NCBI RefSeq assembly: GCF_012034245.1
Contig: NZ_JAATEO010000021.1
Coordinates: forward strand, 1-64,000
Length of the DNA: 64,000 nucleotides
From: Micromonospora thermarum
GTDB lineage: Bacteria; Actinomycetota; Actinomycetes; Mycobacteriales; Micromonosporaceae
Direction of reading: 5' to 3'
Part shown: positions 23,976-33,097 of the stretch, piece by piece
Position numbering within the stretch: the first letter of the stretch is position 1
How the letters are laid out: each line of letters starts with the position of its first letter
Translations under genes and position numbers: made by a program
The notes under the pieces: model-generated
What the model was told of the DNA's origin: nothing
Database searches by the model: none
The model's input: the letters and a program-made list of their open reading frames with translations, nothing else

Positions 23976-24473
23976 TCAGGCGCGGCCGCCGAGGCTCGCC
24001 GTGCCGACGATCCAGCCGGAGAGGAAGCCGTACGTGGCGCCGGTGCCGCCGGACTGCACGGCGGTGAGCAGGGACGGGTCGGGGCCCGCGGACGCGGCCA
24101 CCAGCGAGGCGAGGCCACCGGCCAGCGCGTACGCGGCCCAACCGGTGAAGAACTGGCTGGCCGAACCGGGCACCCGGGCCGCCTGGGCGGCGGGCAGCAG
24201 GTAGAGCAGGCCCGCCGCGAGGACCACCAGCAGGACGGCACGCAGGTTGGCGGCGAACAGCCCGCCCGGCACCTCCGGGTCGTACGACCACGCGGGCCAG
24301 GCGAGCAGGCGGAGGAACCACCCGCCGGCGGACGAGGAGTCGGTGTTGCCGCCGGCCCACCCGACGTACGCCGGGCTGCCGCCGACGGCGACCAGGATGA
24401 ACGCGGCGGCCGCCCCGGTGCCCGCCGCCGTCCCGTACCGGCCGGTGGCGCCGGTCCGGTTGGTGAGCGTCAT
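23976..24473 (-). CDS. Hypothetical membrane protein, four helices
   Basis: A 165-aa protein with no family I recognise. Predicted transmembrane helices lie at about residues 20-38, 80-97, 108-125 and 145-160, separated by Gly/Ala-rich loops, with a short Arg-containing N-terminus. Codon bias fits a real gene. No good ribosome-binding site precedes the ATG. It converges with the ABC ATPase gene; a weak GACGGC...GCCGTC inverted repeat in the 110-bp gap may terminate both. Function unknown. Confidence 0.55.
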   Translation of the reverse strand: MTLTNRTGATGRYGTAAGTGAAAAFILVAVGGSPAYVGWAGGNTDSSSAGGWFLRLLAWPAWSYDPEVPGGLFAANLRAVLLVVLAAGLLYLLPAAQAARVPGSASQFFTGWAAYALAGGLASLVAASAGPDPSLLTAVQSGGTGATYGFLSGWIVGTASLGGRA

Positions 24474-24524
24474 GATCAGTTCAGTTCCCGGGCGGCGGCG
24501 GGGCCCAAACCTGCCCGGCCCCGG

Positions 24525-24839
24525 TCACTCCGGGTGCTTCATGAGGTAGTCGATGAAGGCCGCGCGCAGCAGCGGGGCCGACTCCTCGTAACCGTGACCG
24601 GTCAGTTCCCGCCACAACGCCACCGCCTCGTCGATGGTCGGCCCGACCGAGTTCGGCGCCCCGTCGAGGGCCGCCGCCTCGTCGGCGTTCGGCAGATGCC
24701 GCAGCACCGACCAGAAGAAGCGCACGTCACGGTGCTCCCGGGCCACCGCGAACGCCTGCTCGCGCAGCTCCTCGGTGGACCGTGCGTCCAGTTCCTCGAA
24801 CGACCGGCCGGTGGGGGACGTCGATGGTGTCTCGGTCAT
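24525..24839 (-). CDS. Hypothetical small cytosolic protein
   Basis: A 104-aa acidic, mostly helical protein, not recognised. It starts MTETPSTSPTG (disordered) and then has two helical stretches, SFEELDARSTEELREQAFAV and the W/H-rich DVRFFWSVLRHLP, ending in YLMKHPE. A GTG start nine codons upstream (24866) is possible, but the ATG at 24839 has TTAGG about 10 nt upstream and removes a poorly conserved-looking extension. It lies between two membrane protein genes on the same strand. No catalytic motif seen. Confidence 0.6.
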   Translation of the reverse strand: MTETPSTSPTGRSFEELDARSTEELREQAFAVAREHRDVRFFWSVLRHLPNADEAAALDGAPNSVGPTIDEAVALWRELTGHGYEESAPLLRAAFIDYLMKHPE

Positions 24840-24917
24840 GTCGCCGAGCCTAACCGCCGAGATCACCGACGGCCCGGTGGAACGCGGGGCTGCGCGCCGC
24901 CGAGCACGCGGCGGAGC

Positions 24918-26129
24918 TCACCGGTCGCCGGAGTCCCAGCGGCGGCCGGCGTCCCACTGCGGGACGTTCCACGGGTCCACCGGGTTCTCGGCGTGGTGGG
25001 TCGGCAGGGCCGGCGGCCACTCACCGATCGGGTCGGCGCGCTGCACCGCCCAGCCGCTGCTGATCCGGCCGTCCGGGTCCAGGATCCCGTCCGTCGCGGA
25101 CGCGCCGGCCCGCGGCCGTCCGTACGTCTCGACCAGCCGGGTGGCCAGCAGCCCGACGCCGAGCGCCGCCGCACCGACCGCCCACCGGCTCACCGAGTGG
25201 TCCTCCGCCCGGAGGTCCGCCATGACGAGCGTCACCAGCGACACCGCCAGCAGCGTGCCGAGGATCCCGCCGCGGCGGCCGAAGGCACTGGTGCCGGCGA
25301 GCAGGGACGTGCCGACGGCCAGGACCGTCCAGTCGAGTCCGGTCACCGGGGCGACCGGACCGGCGTCGCCGGTCCCCAGCAGGGCCCCGGCGAGCGCCGC
25401 CAGCACGGTGGACGCGACCAGCGCGGCGCCGGCCACCACGCCGGCCAGCGCGCCCCGGCGGCGGGCCGGGTCGACGACCGGCCGGAACCGGCCGATCAGC
25501 CGGCGGACCGGCCGGAGCGCGGCGAACAGCCCGGCGAGCACCGCGACCGCCGCGAACCCGGCGGCGAGGTACAGCGCATCCCGCGCCGGATCGTAGTCAC
25601 CCTGCGGCAGGACGGGCGCGGACCGCTGCTCGATGAACACGACCACCGCCGCGCCGGCGGCGAGGCTGGCCGCCCAGCTGGGCACGTGCAGCACCACCAC
25701 CGCGAGCGCCAGGACCAGCCCGCCGAGCGCCGCGGCGACGAGGGCCGGGCCCACGGCCGCCGGCATCCCCCGGTCGCCCTGTTCGGCCACGTGCAGGGCC
25801 GCCGCGACGGCCACCGGCCCGATCGCCAGGTTGACGGCGGCGGTACGCAGGCTCAGCCCGGCGGCGAACGCCAGCAGCCCGAGCACGACCGCGTCGACGA
25901 GGAGCCGGCGCAGGCCGTCGCCGCGGAACGTGTCCGGGGCCTCCCGCCAGAGCAGATAGGCGACGCCGGCCAGCCCGGCGAGGAGCAGGACCTCCCACCC
26001 GATGTGGACGACGAGCCGGTCCCGGCCGGGCTCGCCGTGCGCCGGGTCGTCGAAGACGTTCTCCAGCACGGAGGCGGGGATCCCGGACGAGGTGTCGGCG
26101 GACTCCCGCCCCGGTTCGTCGTACCCCAT
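24918..26129 (-). CDS. Membrane protein resembling BPD_transp_2 ABC permeases
   Basis: A 403-aa protein with about ten predicted helices between residues 40 and 335 and soluble ends. LRTAAVNLAIGPVAVAAAL and the late LDWTVLAVGTSLLAGTSAFGRRGG are reminiscent of the NLS-x-G and LGGxS-x-GGxG segments of branched-chain/ribose-type permeases. No ATPase or binding protein of that class is adjacent, so it may be a stand-alone relative. The C-terminal 70 residues are hydrophilic with W/P-rich ends. A longer frame reaches 26348, but GGAAGG 7 nt before the ATG at 26129 settles the start. It lies downstream of the DUF3180 gene. Confidence 0.65.
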   Translation of the reverse strand: MGYDEPGRESADTSSGIPASVLENVFDDPAHGEPGRDRLVVHIGWEVLLLAGLAGVAYLLWREAPDTFRGDGLRRLLVDAVVLGLLAFAAGLSLRTAAVNLAIGPVAVAAALHVAEQGDRGMPAAVGPALVAAALGGLVLALAVVVLHVPSWAASLAAGAAVVVFIEQRSAPVLPQGDYDPARDALYLAAGFAAVAVLAGLFAALRPVRRLIGRFRPVVDPARRRGALAGVVAGAALVASTVLAALAGALLGTGDAGPVAPVTGLDWTVLAVGTSLLAGTSAFGRRGGILGTLLAVSLVTLVMADLRAEDHSVSRWAVGAAALGVGLLATRLVETYGRPRAGASATDGILDPDGRISSGWAVQRADPIGEWPPALPTHHAENPVDPWNVPQWDAGRRWDSGDR

Positions 26130-26247
26130 GCGCCCGCCTTCCAGGTGGCCGCCCGTCCAGGGTCCGACGCGCGGGCGGACCGGCGCGGCCGTTGCTCTCC
26201 GGTCGCAGGCACCGTACCTGTGCGCGAAGGCTGGCGAAAGCCCCTGC

Positions 26248-26784
26248 TCAGCGCCGACCCGGGCGGCCCTCCCGGTCGCCGGGCTCCCGGTCCTCGTCGA
26301 CCTCCTGCTCGGGGACCCGGCACGACCGCTCCAGCCAGAGCGCGGCACCCACCAGCGCCAGGGAGGCGAGCAGGCCCGCGCCGGCCACGGGCCGGTCGTC
26401 CATCGCGGCGTCCGTGGTCTCCACGAACAGCCACCCGGTCAGGCCACCGTAGAAGCCGGCGAAGATCGCGCCGGCCAACGCTGATGCCTTGGCCAGCACC
26501 ACGAAGCGGGCGACCAGCAGCGGATTCACCGGTTCACGACCGGGCCGCCGCTCGATGCGCCCCCGGGTGTTGACGGCGGCGTACGCCTCCAGCACGGCGA
26601 GCGCGGCCAGGGTGACCACCGGCAGCCACGGCAGGTCGGGCAGGTAGTCGTAGTACAGGAAGCTGATCAGCAACCACGCCACCGCGGCGGCCGCGAGACC
26701 GGCCACCACCAGCGTGGAGATCCGCGTGGGGCCCATCCGACCGGAGCCCGTGCCACCCGGAGGTGGCGACTGCGCCTGCGTCAT
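26248..26784 (-). CDS. DUF3180 membrane protein
   Basis: A 178-aa member of the DUF3180 family (mycobacterial Rv3605c type), found next to folK throughout Actinobacteria. After a Pro/Gly-rich N-terminus, four transmembrane segments are seen at about 22-40, 48-67, 85-108 and 120-140, and a charged tail (EQEVDEDREPGDRE). No function is known. GGAG lies 9 nt before the ATG at 26784; a GTG five codons upstream is less well placed. It begins 20 bp after the folK stop, as the last gene of the folate unit. Confidence 0.8.
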   Translation of the reverse strand: MTQAQSPPPGGTGSGRMGPTRISTLVVAGLAAAAVAWLLISFLYYDYLPDLPWLPVVTLAALAVLEAYAAVNTRGRIERRPGREPVNPLLVARFVVLAKASALAGAIFAGFYGGLTGWLFVETTDAAMDDRPVAGAGLLASLALVGAALWLERSCRVPEQEVDEDREPGDREGRPGRR

Positions 26785-26803
26785 GTCGGACGGCTCCACT
26801 GCC

Positions 26804-27331
26804 TCATGCCGTCGACTCTAACCCCAGATCGGGACGAGGGCGCAGTTCCAGCGCGTCCGCGGCGATCGGCTCGGCGTTGAGCAGATCGGTCAGCCAGCCG
26901 TGCCCGGGCAGGCTCCCGTACGGCTGGATGTCGATCCACGGCCGCAGCACGAACGCCCGCAGGTGGGCGCGGGGATGCGGCAGGGTCAGCTCCGGATCGT
27001 CGCGGAGCACCGGCTCGCCGTCGTCCGTCCAGACCGCGATCACGTCCACGTCCAGGGTGCGCGGCCCGAAGCGCCGCGCGGGGTCGCGTTCGCGCCCGGC
27101 CGCGCGCTCCGCCGCCCGGGCCCGCTCCAGCCAGTCGTCCGGGGTCGCGGCCGGATCCTCCGCCAGCACCGCCGCGTTCAGGTACGCGGGCTGGTCGGTG
27201 TCGCCCCACGGCGGGGTCTCGTAGACCCCGGAGACCAGCAGGACCGACTCACCCAGAGCGCTGACCGCCGACCGCAGGTGATCGAGGCGGTCGCCGAGGT
27301 TGCTGCCGAGGGAGAGCAGGGCGCGGGTCAC
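26804..27331 (-). CDS. folK: 2-amino-4-hydroxy-6-hydroxymethyldihydropteridine pyrophosphokinase
   Basis: HPPK, 175 aa, transfers pyrophosphate from ATP to 6-hydroxymethyl-dihydropterin in folate synthesis. Motifs ALLSLGSNLGDR, VYETPPWGDTDQP(A)YLN and the RFGPRTLDVDVI loop with PHPRAHLRAFVL are all present. The frame is open far upstream, but that is a shadow of folP. The start is the GTG at 27331, overlapping the folB stop as GTGA. Coupled translation with folB and folP is implied. Confidence 0.94.
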   Translation of the reverse strand: MTRALLSLGSNLGDRLDHLRSAVSALGESVLLVSGVYETPPWGDTDQPAYLNAAVLAEDPAATPDDWLERARAAERAAGRERDPARRFGPRTLDVDVIAVWTDDGEPVLRDDPELTLPHPRAHLRAFVLRPWIDIQPYGSLPGHGWLTDLLNAEPIAADALELRPRPDLGLESTA

Positions 27332-27693
27332 CGGGCACGCGTCCGGGTCATCGTGACGGCCACGTCGGTGAAGGCGTGCGGCACCGGCGCCTCCGGCTTG
27401 TGCACGGTGACCGTCGCGGTGTGCACCCGGGGGTCGGCCAGGCAGACCGCGAGCAACCGGTCCGCGAGCGTCTCGATGAGGTTCACCGGCTCCCCGGTGA
27501 CCACCGCGACCAACCGCTCGGCCAGCTCGCCGTAGTGGACGGTGTCGCCCACCTCGTCGGAGCGGGCGGCGGGCGCGAGGTCCAGCTCCAGGACGGCGTC
27601 GACGACGAAGTCCTGCCCCTGGGCGCGCTCGAAGTCGTACACCCCGTGCCGGCCGTGGGCCCGCAGCCCGGTCAGGGTGATCCGGTCGGTCAT
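27328..27693 (-). CDS. folB: Dihydroneopterin aldolase
   Basis: A 121-aa enzyme splitting 7,8-dihydroneopterin to 6-hydroxymethyl-dihydropterin and glycolaldehyde. It has the T-fold signatures LTGLRAHGRHGVYDFER with the substrate Glu, D-x-VHYGEL, LIETLADRL and the catalytic Lys in VTVHKPEAPV. The length is normal. It overlaps folP by 4 bp (ATGA) and folK by 4 bp (GTGA), the tight folP-folB-folK order known from mycobacteria. Confidence 0.95.
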   Translation of the reverse strand: MTDRITLTGLRAHGRHGVYDFERAQGQDFVVDAVLELDLAPAARSDEVGDTVHYGELAERLVAVVTGEPVNLIETLADRLLAVCLADPRVHTATVTVHKPEAPVPHAFTDVAVTMTRTRAR

Positions 27694-28589
27694 CGTTCTC
27701 CTCCCTCGACGGCCGGCGCCGGCCGGGCCCCCTCACCCGCGCGCCCGCCGGGCGCCAGGCGGGGCGACCCGGTCGCCTGCCAGACCGCCAGCGCGTCCAC
27801 GGTGGCCCGGACATCGTGCACCCGCACGCCCCAGGCACCGGCCGCCACCGCGAGCAGGCTGGTGGCGACCGTCGCGATCTCGCGGCCCCCGGTCGGCCGT
27901 GGGGTGCCGTCGGGCGCGGCCAGCAGCGCACCCAGGTACGACTTGCGGCTGGCCGCGAAGAGCAGCGGGAAGCCCAGGTCGAGCAGCTCGGGCAGCCGGG
28001 CGCTGAGCTCCCAGTTGTGCGCGGCGGTCTTCGCGAAGCCGAGCCCCGGGTCGATGACGATGCGGTCGGCCGCCACTCCGGCCCCCAGCGCCGCCTCGAC
28101 CCGCTGCGCCAGCTCGGCCCGGACGTCGGCGACCACGTCGCCGTAGCGCGCCAGCTCGCGCATCGTGCGGGAGTGGCCACGCCAGTGCATGAGCACCCAG
28201 GGGCACCCGGCGTCGCGTACGACGCGGGCCATGTCGGGGTCGGCCAGCCCTCCCGAGACGTCGTTGACCACGGCGGCGCCGGCGGCGAGCGCCAGCTCGG
28301 CGACCCGCGCCCGGGTGGTGTCGATGCTGACCCGCACTCCGGCGGCGGCGAGCTCGCGGATCACCGGCACCACCCGGGCCGCCTCGGTCTCCGCGTCGAC
28401 CCGGTCGGCGCCCGGCCGGGTGGACTCGCCGCCCACGTCGACCAGGTGGGCGCCGTCGGCCCGCAGCCGCACGCCGTGTGCGACGGCGGCGTCGAGGTCG
28501 GCGTACCGTCCGCCGTCGGAGAAGGAGTCCGGCGTGACGTTCAGGACGCCCATCACCACCGGGGCCGGAGCCCGTACCAGATCGGTCAC
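27690..28589 (-). CDS. folP: Dihydropteroate synthase
   Basis: The sulfonamide target, 299 aa. It joins para-aminobenzoate to hydroxymethyl-dihydropterin pyrophosphate. TIM-barrel motifs are VMGVLNVTPDSFSDGG (residues about 11-26), DVGGESTRPGADRV, VNDVSGG, LMHWRGH and DPGLGFAKT, with a C-terminal RVHDVRATVDAL. The start is the GTG at 28589. In mycobacteria folE lies directly upstream; here about 13 kb of plus-strand genes separate folE from folP. Confidence 0.95.
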   Translation of the reverse strand: MTDLVRAPAPVVMGVLNVTPDSFSDGGRYADLDAAVAHGVRLRADGAHLVDVGGESTRPGADRVDAETEAARVVPVIRELAAAGVRVSIDTTRARVAELALAAGAAVVNDVSGGLADPDMARVVRDAGCPWVLMHWRGHSRTMRELARYGDVVADVRAELAQRVEAALGAGVAADRIVIDPGLGFAKTAAHNWELSARLPELLDLGFPLLFAASRKSYLGALLAAPDGTPRPTGGREIATVATSLLAVAAGAWGVRVHDVRATVDALAVWQATGSPRLAPGGRAGEGARPAPAVEGGER

Positions 28590-28930
28590 GGGTAGACCGT
28601 ACCGGTCCTCGCCGACGGCCTCGTGCAGCCCGGCCCGGGGGTGCTGACATGCGGGTTAGCACACGTGTACGATCGGACGCCGGGGTCGGATCGGGCTGAC
28701 TCTTCGCGGGTTGTCGCAAACAGTGGGTGGCCGTACGCTTTGGAATTGCCCAGCATCGAGATGGCGAAGCCTGGAGGGAGGGCCGAAGCGGGAAAATCCG
28801 CCCAGAGCTCACCACTCGCCGTGGTGGGTGACGAACGCGGCGTCGTGGCCGCGCGACGTGAGCACCGTTCCCGCCAGGCATGCCTACTGCACCGCCGCGG
28901 CGCCGCCGGCCGCGATATGGGGAGGTTCCA
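28590..28930. other. Divergent regulatory region between folP and the secretion-like cluster
   Basis: About 340 bp without a supported gene. It must carry the folP promoter leftwards and the promoter of the 28.9-37.4 kb operon rightwards; one good candidate is listed separately. GC is somewhat lower than in the flanking genes. An open frame with ATG at 28761 runs into the next gene but has poor codon bias and no family resemblance. Confidence 0.5.
28644..28673 (+). promoter_or_regulatory. Sigma-70-type promoter for the T4SS-like operon
   Basis: CTGACA, 18 bp, then TACGAT on the plus strand. The -10 is close to the actinomycete TANNNT form and the spacing is acceptable. A transcript starting near 28681 would have a leader of about 250 nt before the GTG at 28931, long enough for leader-based control, but no known riboswitch was recognised. 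Confidence 0.45.
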
Positions 28931-29245
28931 GTGATCGCCATCGAGCTGATGGAGACGGCGTCGTCCGCCGCCGCCCACGCTCTCTCGACCCTGGCGTCGG
29001 CGCCACTCGCCGAGCCGGCGCCCAAGGGCATCGACACCGAGGGTGTCGTCACCTTCTTCGCCAGCAAGATCGCCCCGATCCTGCTGGCCGTGCTGGGCGT
29101 GATCTTCATCGGGCGGGCCAGCCGGGGTGAGATCTCCAAGGTGCTGACCAGTTCGGCCATCGCGATCGTCGGGCTGGCCTTCATCGCCGGAGCCGCCACC
29201 CTCTTCTTCGTCGGCGACTACCTGATCGACCTGATCTTCGAATAG
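28931..29245 (+). CDS. Small two-helix membrane protein, VirB2/pilin-like
   Basis: A 104-aa protein and the first gene of the operon. An N-terminal 35-residue segment (SSAAAHALSTLASAP) precedes two hydrophobic helices at about 43-62 and 73-97 joined by a short basic loop GRASRGEI. Size and topology match VirB2/TrbC-type pilin or PrgI-system small subunits. No cleavable signal is clear. GGGGAGG lies 5 nt before the GTG. The gene order before VirB3- and VirB4-like genes supports the role; similarity alone would not. Confidence 0.6.
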   Translation: MIAIELMETASSAAAHALSTLASAPLAEPAPKGIDTEGVVTFFASKIAPILLAVLGVIFIGRASRGEISKVLTSSAIAIVGLAFIAGAATLFFVGDYLIDLIFE

Positions 29246-29258
29246 GCGCGGGCACGAC

Positions 29259-29621
29259 ATGCGGCTGCGCACCGACGACGACATCTACCGGGCTCGCCTG
29301 GTCTACCTCGGGCCGCCCGGCTACACCCTTCCGGTCCATCTCCCGTACGCCCAGTACGGGCTGTTCATGCTGCTCGTTCCCCTCTACATGTTCATCCACT
29401 GGTTGTTCACGTTGCAGGTCGAACTCTTCCCGGCGTGGGAGATCGCGCTCGCCATCGTGACGACCTCGTTCGTCTTCCGGTACGTCGACCCGGACCGGCC
29501 GGCGCGCATGGTGATCCGCACCGCGCTGACCGACTGGCGGCGCACCCGGGAGCCGGCCGCCGAGCAACGCGACCCCCGTCTGGTCGGCAGCCGGATCAGG
29601 ATCCGGGAGGAACTGGCATGA
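29259..29621 (+). CDS. PrgI/VirB3-like membrane protein
   Basis: A 120-aa protein. It begins RLRTDDDIYRARLVYLGPPG, followed by two adjacent transmembrane helices (about 38-55 and 61-76) and a conserved-looking VFRYVDPDRPARM exit, then a basic C-terminal region. This layout is that of the PrgI/TcpE/VirB3 subunits that precede VirB4 ATPases in Gram-positive conjugation systems. It starts 13 bp after the pilin-like gene, and the VirB4-like gene follows after 34 bp. Confidence 0.65.
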   Translation: MRLRTDDDIYRARLVYLGPPGYTLPVHLPYAQYGLFMLLVPLYMFIHWLFTLQVELFPAWEIALAIVTTSFVFRYVDPDRPARMVIRTALTDWRRTREPAAEQRDPRLVGSRIRIREELA

Positions 29622-29655
29622 CCGGGCAGTGCAACGACGCGGGTGAGGCGGTCGC

Positions 29656-32600
29656 ATGAGTCGCTCCTCCACGCCGGGATCCCCGGCCGGACGCCCGGCC
29701 GCGCAGCACGGTGACCGTACGCGTTCGTACGACTACGCGGACGAGCCGGAGCTGGACGAGGCCACCCTCGACCCGGCTCTGGTGACGACGCCGGGCCACG
29801 GTGGCGTCGGCGTCTTCCAGGCCCCCCGCCCGCTGCAGCGGCGGGCACCGGCGGAATCCGTCCCCGCCGACGGCACGGACATCGACTCCCCCTTCCTCGA
29901 CCTGTTCGGCGGGGCCCGCCCGGCGCGGTCCACGTCGGCGCTTCCACCCGCACGCGAGCAGCCCCCGATCCCCCATCAGCCCGCCGCCGTCGACCCGGCC
30001 GGCCCGGGGGCTCCACCGGCACGGCGGCAACCGACCGCCCCGGCCCCGCCGGCCGCGCGGGTGCCGCCGGCCCGGCCACCGTCCACGCCGGTCGAGCCCC
30101 GGCCGGAGGGCAACGGACGGTCGACGGGCGAGCAGCCGACGGTCGCCCCGCCGCGGAGCCGGTCCGGATGGGCCACCGGCGAGCAGCCGACGGTCACCCC
30201 GCCCCACGCCCGCGCCGGTGGGGTCACCGGCGGGCAGCCGGTCGCGGCGCCCCCGGTGCCGGTCGAACCCGCGTCGGCCCCGTACGACGACGAGGTCGAG
30301 CCACCCGCCCGGCCCACCCGCGTCCCGCACCAGGTCGGCGACCGGCTCCCCGCGCTCCATCCCCCTTCGGACGAGCCGGCCACCATCGGCTCGGCCGCGA
30401 CCGGGCCGCGACAGCGCCGGGCCGGGGAGCACCTGCCCGACCGGACGGGCACGCGGGACGTGACGCCGCCCCGGCAGCGCTCCGCCAGCCGACGGGACCG
30501 TCCGACCAAGCCGGTCCGGGTCAAGGCTCCGAAGATCAAGTTCGGCGACCGGGACCCGGCGGTCGAGCTGGCGATCACCGAGATCGCCGGGCACCTCACC
30601 TTCACGCCGAACACAGTCACCGCCTGGTACTGGCTGCCGGAGGTGCGCTGGGCGTTCCGCCCGGACGCCGAGCGGGAGGCGCTGCTCTCGGCCATCAGCG
30701 AGCAGTACGCCGGGCTGGCCGGGTTCCGGCTTCACCTGCGGCGGACCACCCGCCCGTTCCCGGCCGACGAGTGGGCCCGCACCATCGACGCGCACACCCC
30801 GTCGCCGCTGCCCGACGTGCCCGGCACGCCGGGCTGGGGGGACCACCTCGTGGCGGCCCAACGGCACCTCATGTCGGTCAACCAGGCCGAGGGGCAGACG
30901 TACCTGGGGGTCACCTTCGCCCGGCGTTCCCTGGGCGACTCGCTGGTGGAGCGTATGCTGCGGACCTTCGGTCGCGGTGTGGCCGAGGGCGAGCGGCTCA
31001 GGCTCGGCCGCACCGTCGAGCAGTTCGACGAGGTGCTGGGCGCCTTCGGCATGCGCGGGCGACGGGTCACTGCCCAGGAGCTGGAGTGGCTGCTCTACCG
31101 CTCGGTGGCGCTCTGCATGGCGCCGCCCGGTCAACTCTCCCCGATCACCGACGGGCGCTGGGAGCGCGGTGACCTGCTCGCCCTGACCGAGCAGGTAGAG
31201 CGCTACCGCACCCCGTACGGCTCGACGGTCAAACTGGTCAACCGGATGACCGGCGAGGAGCGGCACGTCGCCGTGCTCGCCGTGGGCCGGATGGAGCCGC
31301 TGGAGATTCCCGAGCGACACGAGCCCTGGCTGCACTTCCATGAGCGGCTGCCGTGGCCGATGGAGCTGTCGAGCCGGGTCGACATCCTGGGCTCCGGCGA
31401 CTCCTTCCGCAACCTGGAGCACCGGCTGCGGATGATCCGCTCGCAGCAGCTCGACTACGCCGAGCACGGCATCGACGCCCCGCCCGAGCTCGAACGCCTC
31501 GCCAAGCGGGCGCTGGTGATCGGCGACGAGATGACCACCGGGCTGCCCGTCGACTCGGTCCGTGCGCACGGCTGGCACCGGATCGCGGTGGGTGGCCGGA
31601 CGCGGGAGGAGTGCCTGGAACGCGCCCGCCGGCTGATCCAGCTCTACTCCCGGGAGCTGCGGATCTCCCTTCAACACCCGAAGAACCAGGACTGGCTGGC
31701 CCGCGAGTTCATCCCCGGCGAGCCCATTGCCAACACCGGCTACGTACGACGGATGCCGGTCAACCTCCTGGCCGCCGCGCTTCCGCAGGCCGCCTCCACC
31801 GTCGGTGACCGGCGTGGTGACCTGATCGGGCGGACCGCGGGCACCTGCCGCCGGCCGGTCTTCCTCGACCTGCACTTCCCGATGGAGGTCCGGGAGCGCT
31901 CGGGGCTCGCGGTCTTCGTGGCCGAGCCGGGCGGCGGCAAGTCCACCCTGCTCGGCGCCCTCGGCTATCTGGCCGCACGACGCGGTGTCCAGGTGACGCT
32001 GCTCGACCCGTCCGGCCCGCTGGCCCGGCTCTGCGCCATGCCGGAACTGGCGCCGTACGCACGGGTGCTCAACCTGACCGGCTCGGAGCACGGCACGCTC
32101 GCTCCGTACTCGCTGATCCCCACCCCGCTGCGCAGCGAGTTCGCGGCCGGCGCGGCGGGCGACCGGGAGTTCGAGATCGCGGTCTCCAACGCCCGGGCCG
32201 AGCGCCGCATGCTCGTCCAGGACATCTGCATGATGCTGGTGCCGCCGCAGGTGGCCCGCGAAGCCTCCACCGCCACCCTCTTCCGCCACGCGGTACGCCA
32301 GGTGCCGGCGGAGGAGACGTCCACGTTGGACAACGTGGTGACCTGCCTGGGCCAACTCGACGACGACGCCGGCAAGGAGCTGGCCAACCTCCTGCTGGAC
32401 ACCGCCGAGATGCCGCTCGCGATGCTGTTCTTCGGCCGCCCGCCGGAGGGGCTGCTGGGCCCCGACGCCGCTCTCACCGTGATCACCATGGCCGGGCTGC
32501 GCCTGCCCGACCTGAAGATCGAGCGCGAGTACTGGTCGGCCGAGGAGGCGCTCGCCCTCCCCATGCTGCACACCGCCCACCGGCTCGCCGTCCGCCGCTG

Positions 32601-33096
32601 CTACGGCGGCTCGATGTCGTCCCGGAAGCTGGTGGGCCTGGACGAGGCGCACTTCATGGAGGGGTGGCGCTCCGGCCGGTCGTTCCTGGTCCGGCTCGCC
32701 CGCGACTCCCGCAAGTGGAACCTCGCGGCGCTCGTCGCCTCGCAGAACCCGAAGGACATCCTCGGCCTCGACGTGCAGAACCTGGTCTCCACCGTCTTCG
32801 TCGGCCGGATCGCCGAGGACGCCGAGATCGCCTCCGAGGCGCTGCGCCTGCTGCGCGTACCGGTCGACGACGGGTACGAGGCGACCCTCGCCTCCCTCTC
32901 CACCGCCGACGCCACGTCGGCCGCCCGGCTGGGCTTCCGCGAGTTCGTCATGCGGGACGTCGACGGGCGGGTGCAGAAGGTCCGGGTCGACGTCTCGTAC
33001 GTCGACGGGCTGCTCGACCACCTGGACACCACGCCCGCGGCGGTCGCCGCCGCGGCCGGGGTGCTGCCGTCCGTCGCAGCTGATCTGGAGGCGTGA
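29656..33096 (+). CDS. VirB4/TcpF-like secretion ATPase
   Basis: An 1146-aa protein. The first 290 residues are proline-rich and disordered, with a repeated TGEQPTVxPP motif around 155-200. A conserved N-terminal VirB4-type region follows (GHLTFTPNTVTAWYWLPEVRW near 310, then HLRRTTRPFPADEW). The C-terminal ATPase domain has Walker A EPGGGKSTLL with Lys762, LLDPSGP, and Walker B LVGLDEAHF with Asp996/Glu997, then SQNPKDILGLDVQNLV, the arginine/Q motif area. VirB4 ATPases energise substrate transfer and pilus assembly at the inner membrane. Both catalytic motifs are intact. It is the central gene of the cluster. Confidence 0.82.
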   Translation: MSRSSTPGSPAGRPAAQHGDRTRSYDYADEPELDEATLDPALVTTPGHGGVGVFQAPRPLQRRAPAESVPADGTDIDSPFLDLFGGARPARSTSALPPAREQPPIPHQPAAVDPAGPGAPPARRQPTAPAPPAARVPPARPPSTPVEPRPEGNGRSTGEQPTVAPPRSRSGWATGEQPTVTPPHARAGGVTGGQPVAAPPVPVEPASAPYDDEVEPPARPTRVPHQVGDRLPALHPPSDEPATIGSAATGPRQRRAGEHLPDRTGTRDVTPPRQRSASRRDRPTKPVRVKAPKIKFGDRDPAVELAITEIAGHLTFTPNTVTAWYWLPEVRWAFRPDAEREALLSAISEQYAGLAGFRLHLRRTTRPFPADEWARTIDAHTPSPLPDVPGTPGWGDHLVAAQRHLMSVNQAEGQTYLGVTFARRSLGDSLVERMLRTFGRGVAEGERLRLGRTVEQFDEVLGAFGMRGRRVTAQELEWLLYRSVALCMAPPGQLSPITDGRWERGDLLALTEQVERYRTPYGSTVKLVNRMTGEERHVAVLAVGRMEPLEIPERHEPWLHFHERLPWPMELSSRVDILGSGDSFRNLEHRLRMIRSQQLDYAEHGIDAPPELERLAKRALVIGDEMTTGLPVDSVRAHGWHRIAVGGRTREECLERARRLIQLYSRELRISLQHPKNQDWLAREFIPGEPIANTGYVRRMPVNLLAAALPQAASTVGDRRGDLIGRTAGTCRRPVFLDLHFPMEVRERSGLAVFVAEPGGGKSTLLGALGYLAARRGVQVTLLDPSGPLARLCAMPELAPYARVLNLTGSEHGTLAPYSLIPTPLRSEFAAGAAGDREFEIAVSNARAERRMLVQDICMMLVPPQVAREASTATLFRHAVRQVPAEETSTLDNVVTCLGQLDDDAGKELANLLLDTAEMPLAMLFFGRPPEGLLGPDAALTVITMAGLRLPDLKIEREYWSAEEALALPMLHTAHRLAVRRCYGGSMSSRKLVGLDEAHFMEGWRSGRSFLVRLARDSRKWNLAALVASQNPKDILGLDVQNLVSTVFVGRIAEDAEIASEALRLLRVPVDDGYEATLASLSTADATSAARLGFREFVMRDVDGRVQKVRVDVSYVDGLLDHLDTTPAAVAAAAGVLPSVAADLEA

Positions 33097-33097
33097 G

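Noticed and set aside
23895..26573. 892-codon plus-strand open frame
   Set aside because: Runs antisense through four minus-strand genes; Arg/Gly/Ala-rich composition typical of shadow frames in GC-rich DNA.
28681..28930. Riboswitch (for example ydaO/c-di-AMP type) in the leader of the T4SS-like operon
   Set aside because: The leader is long enough, but the conserved core motifs could not be found.
28761..28934. Small plus-strand frame starting MAKPGGRAEAGKS
   Set aside because: Poor third-position GC, overlaps the GTG start of the VirB2-like gene, no recognisable family.
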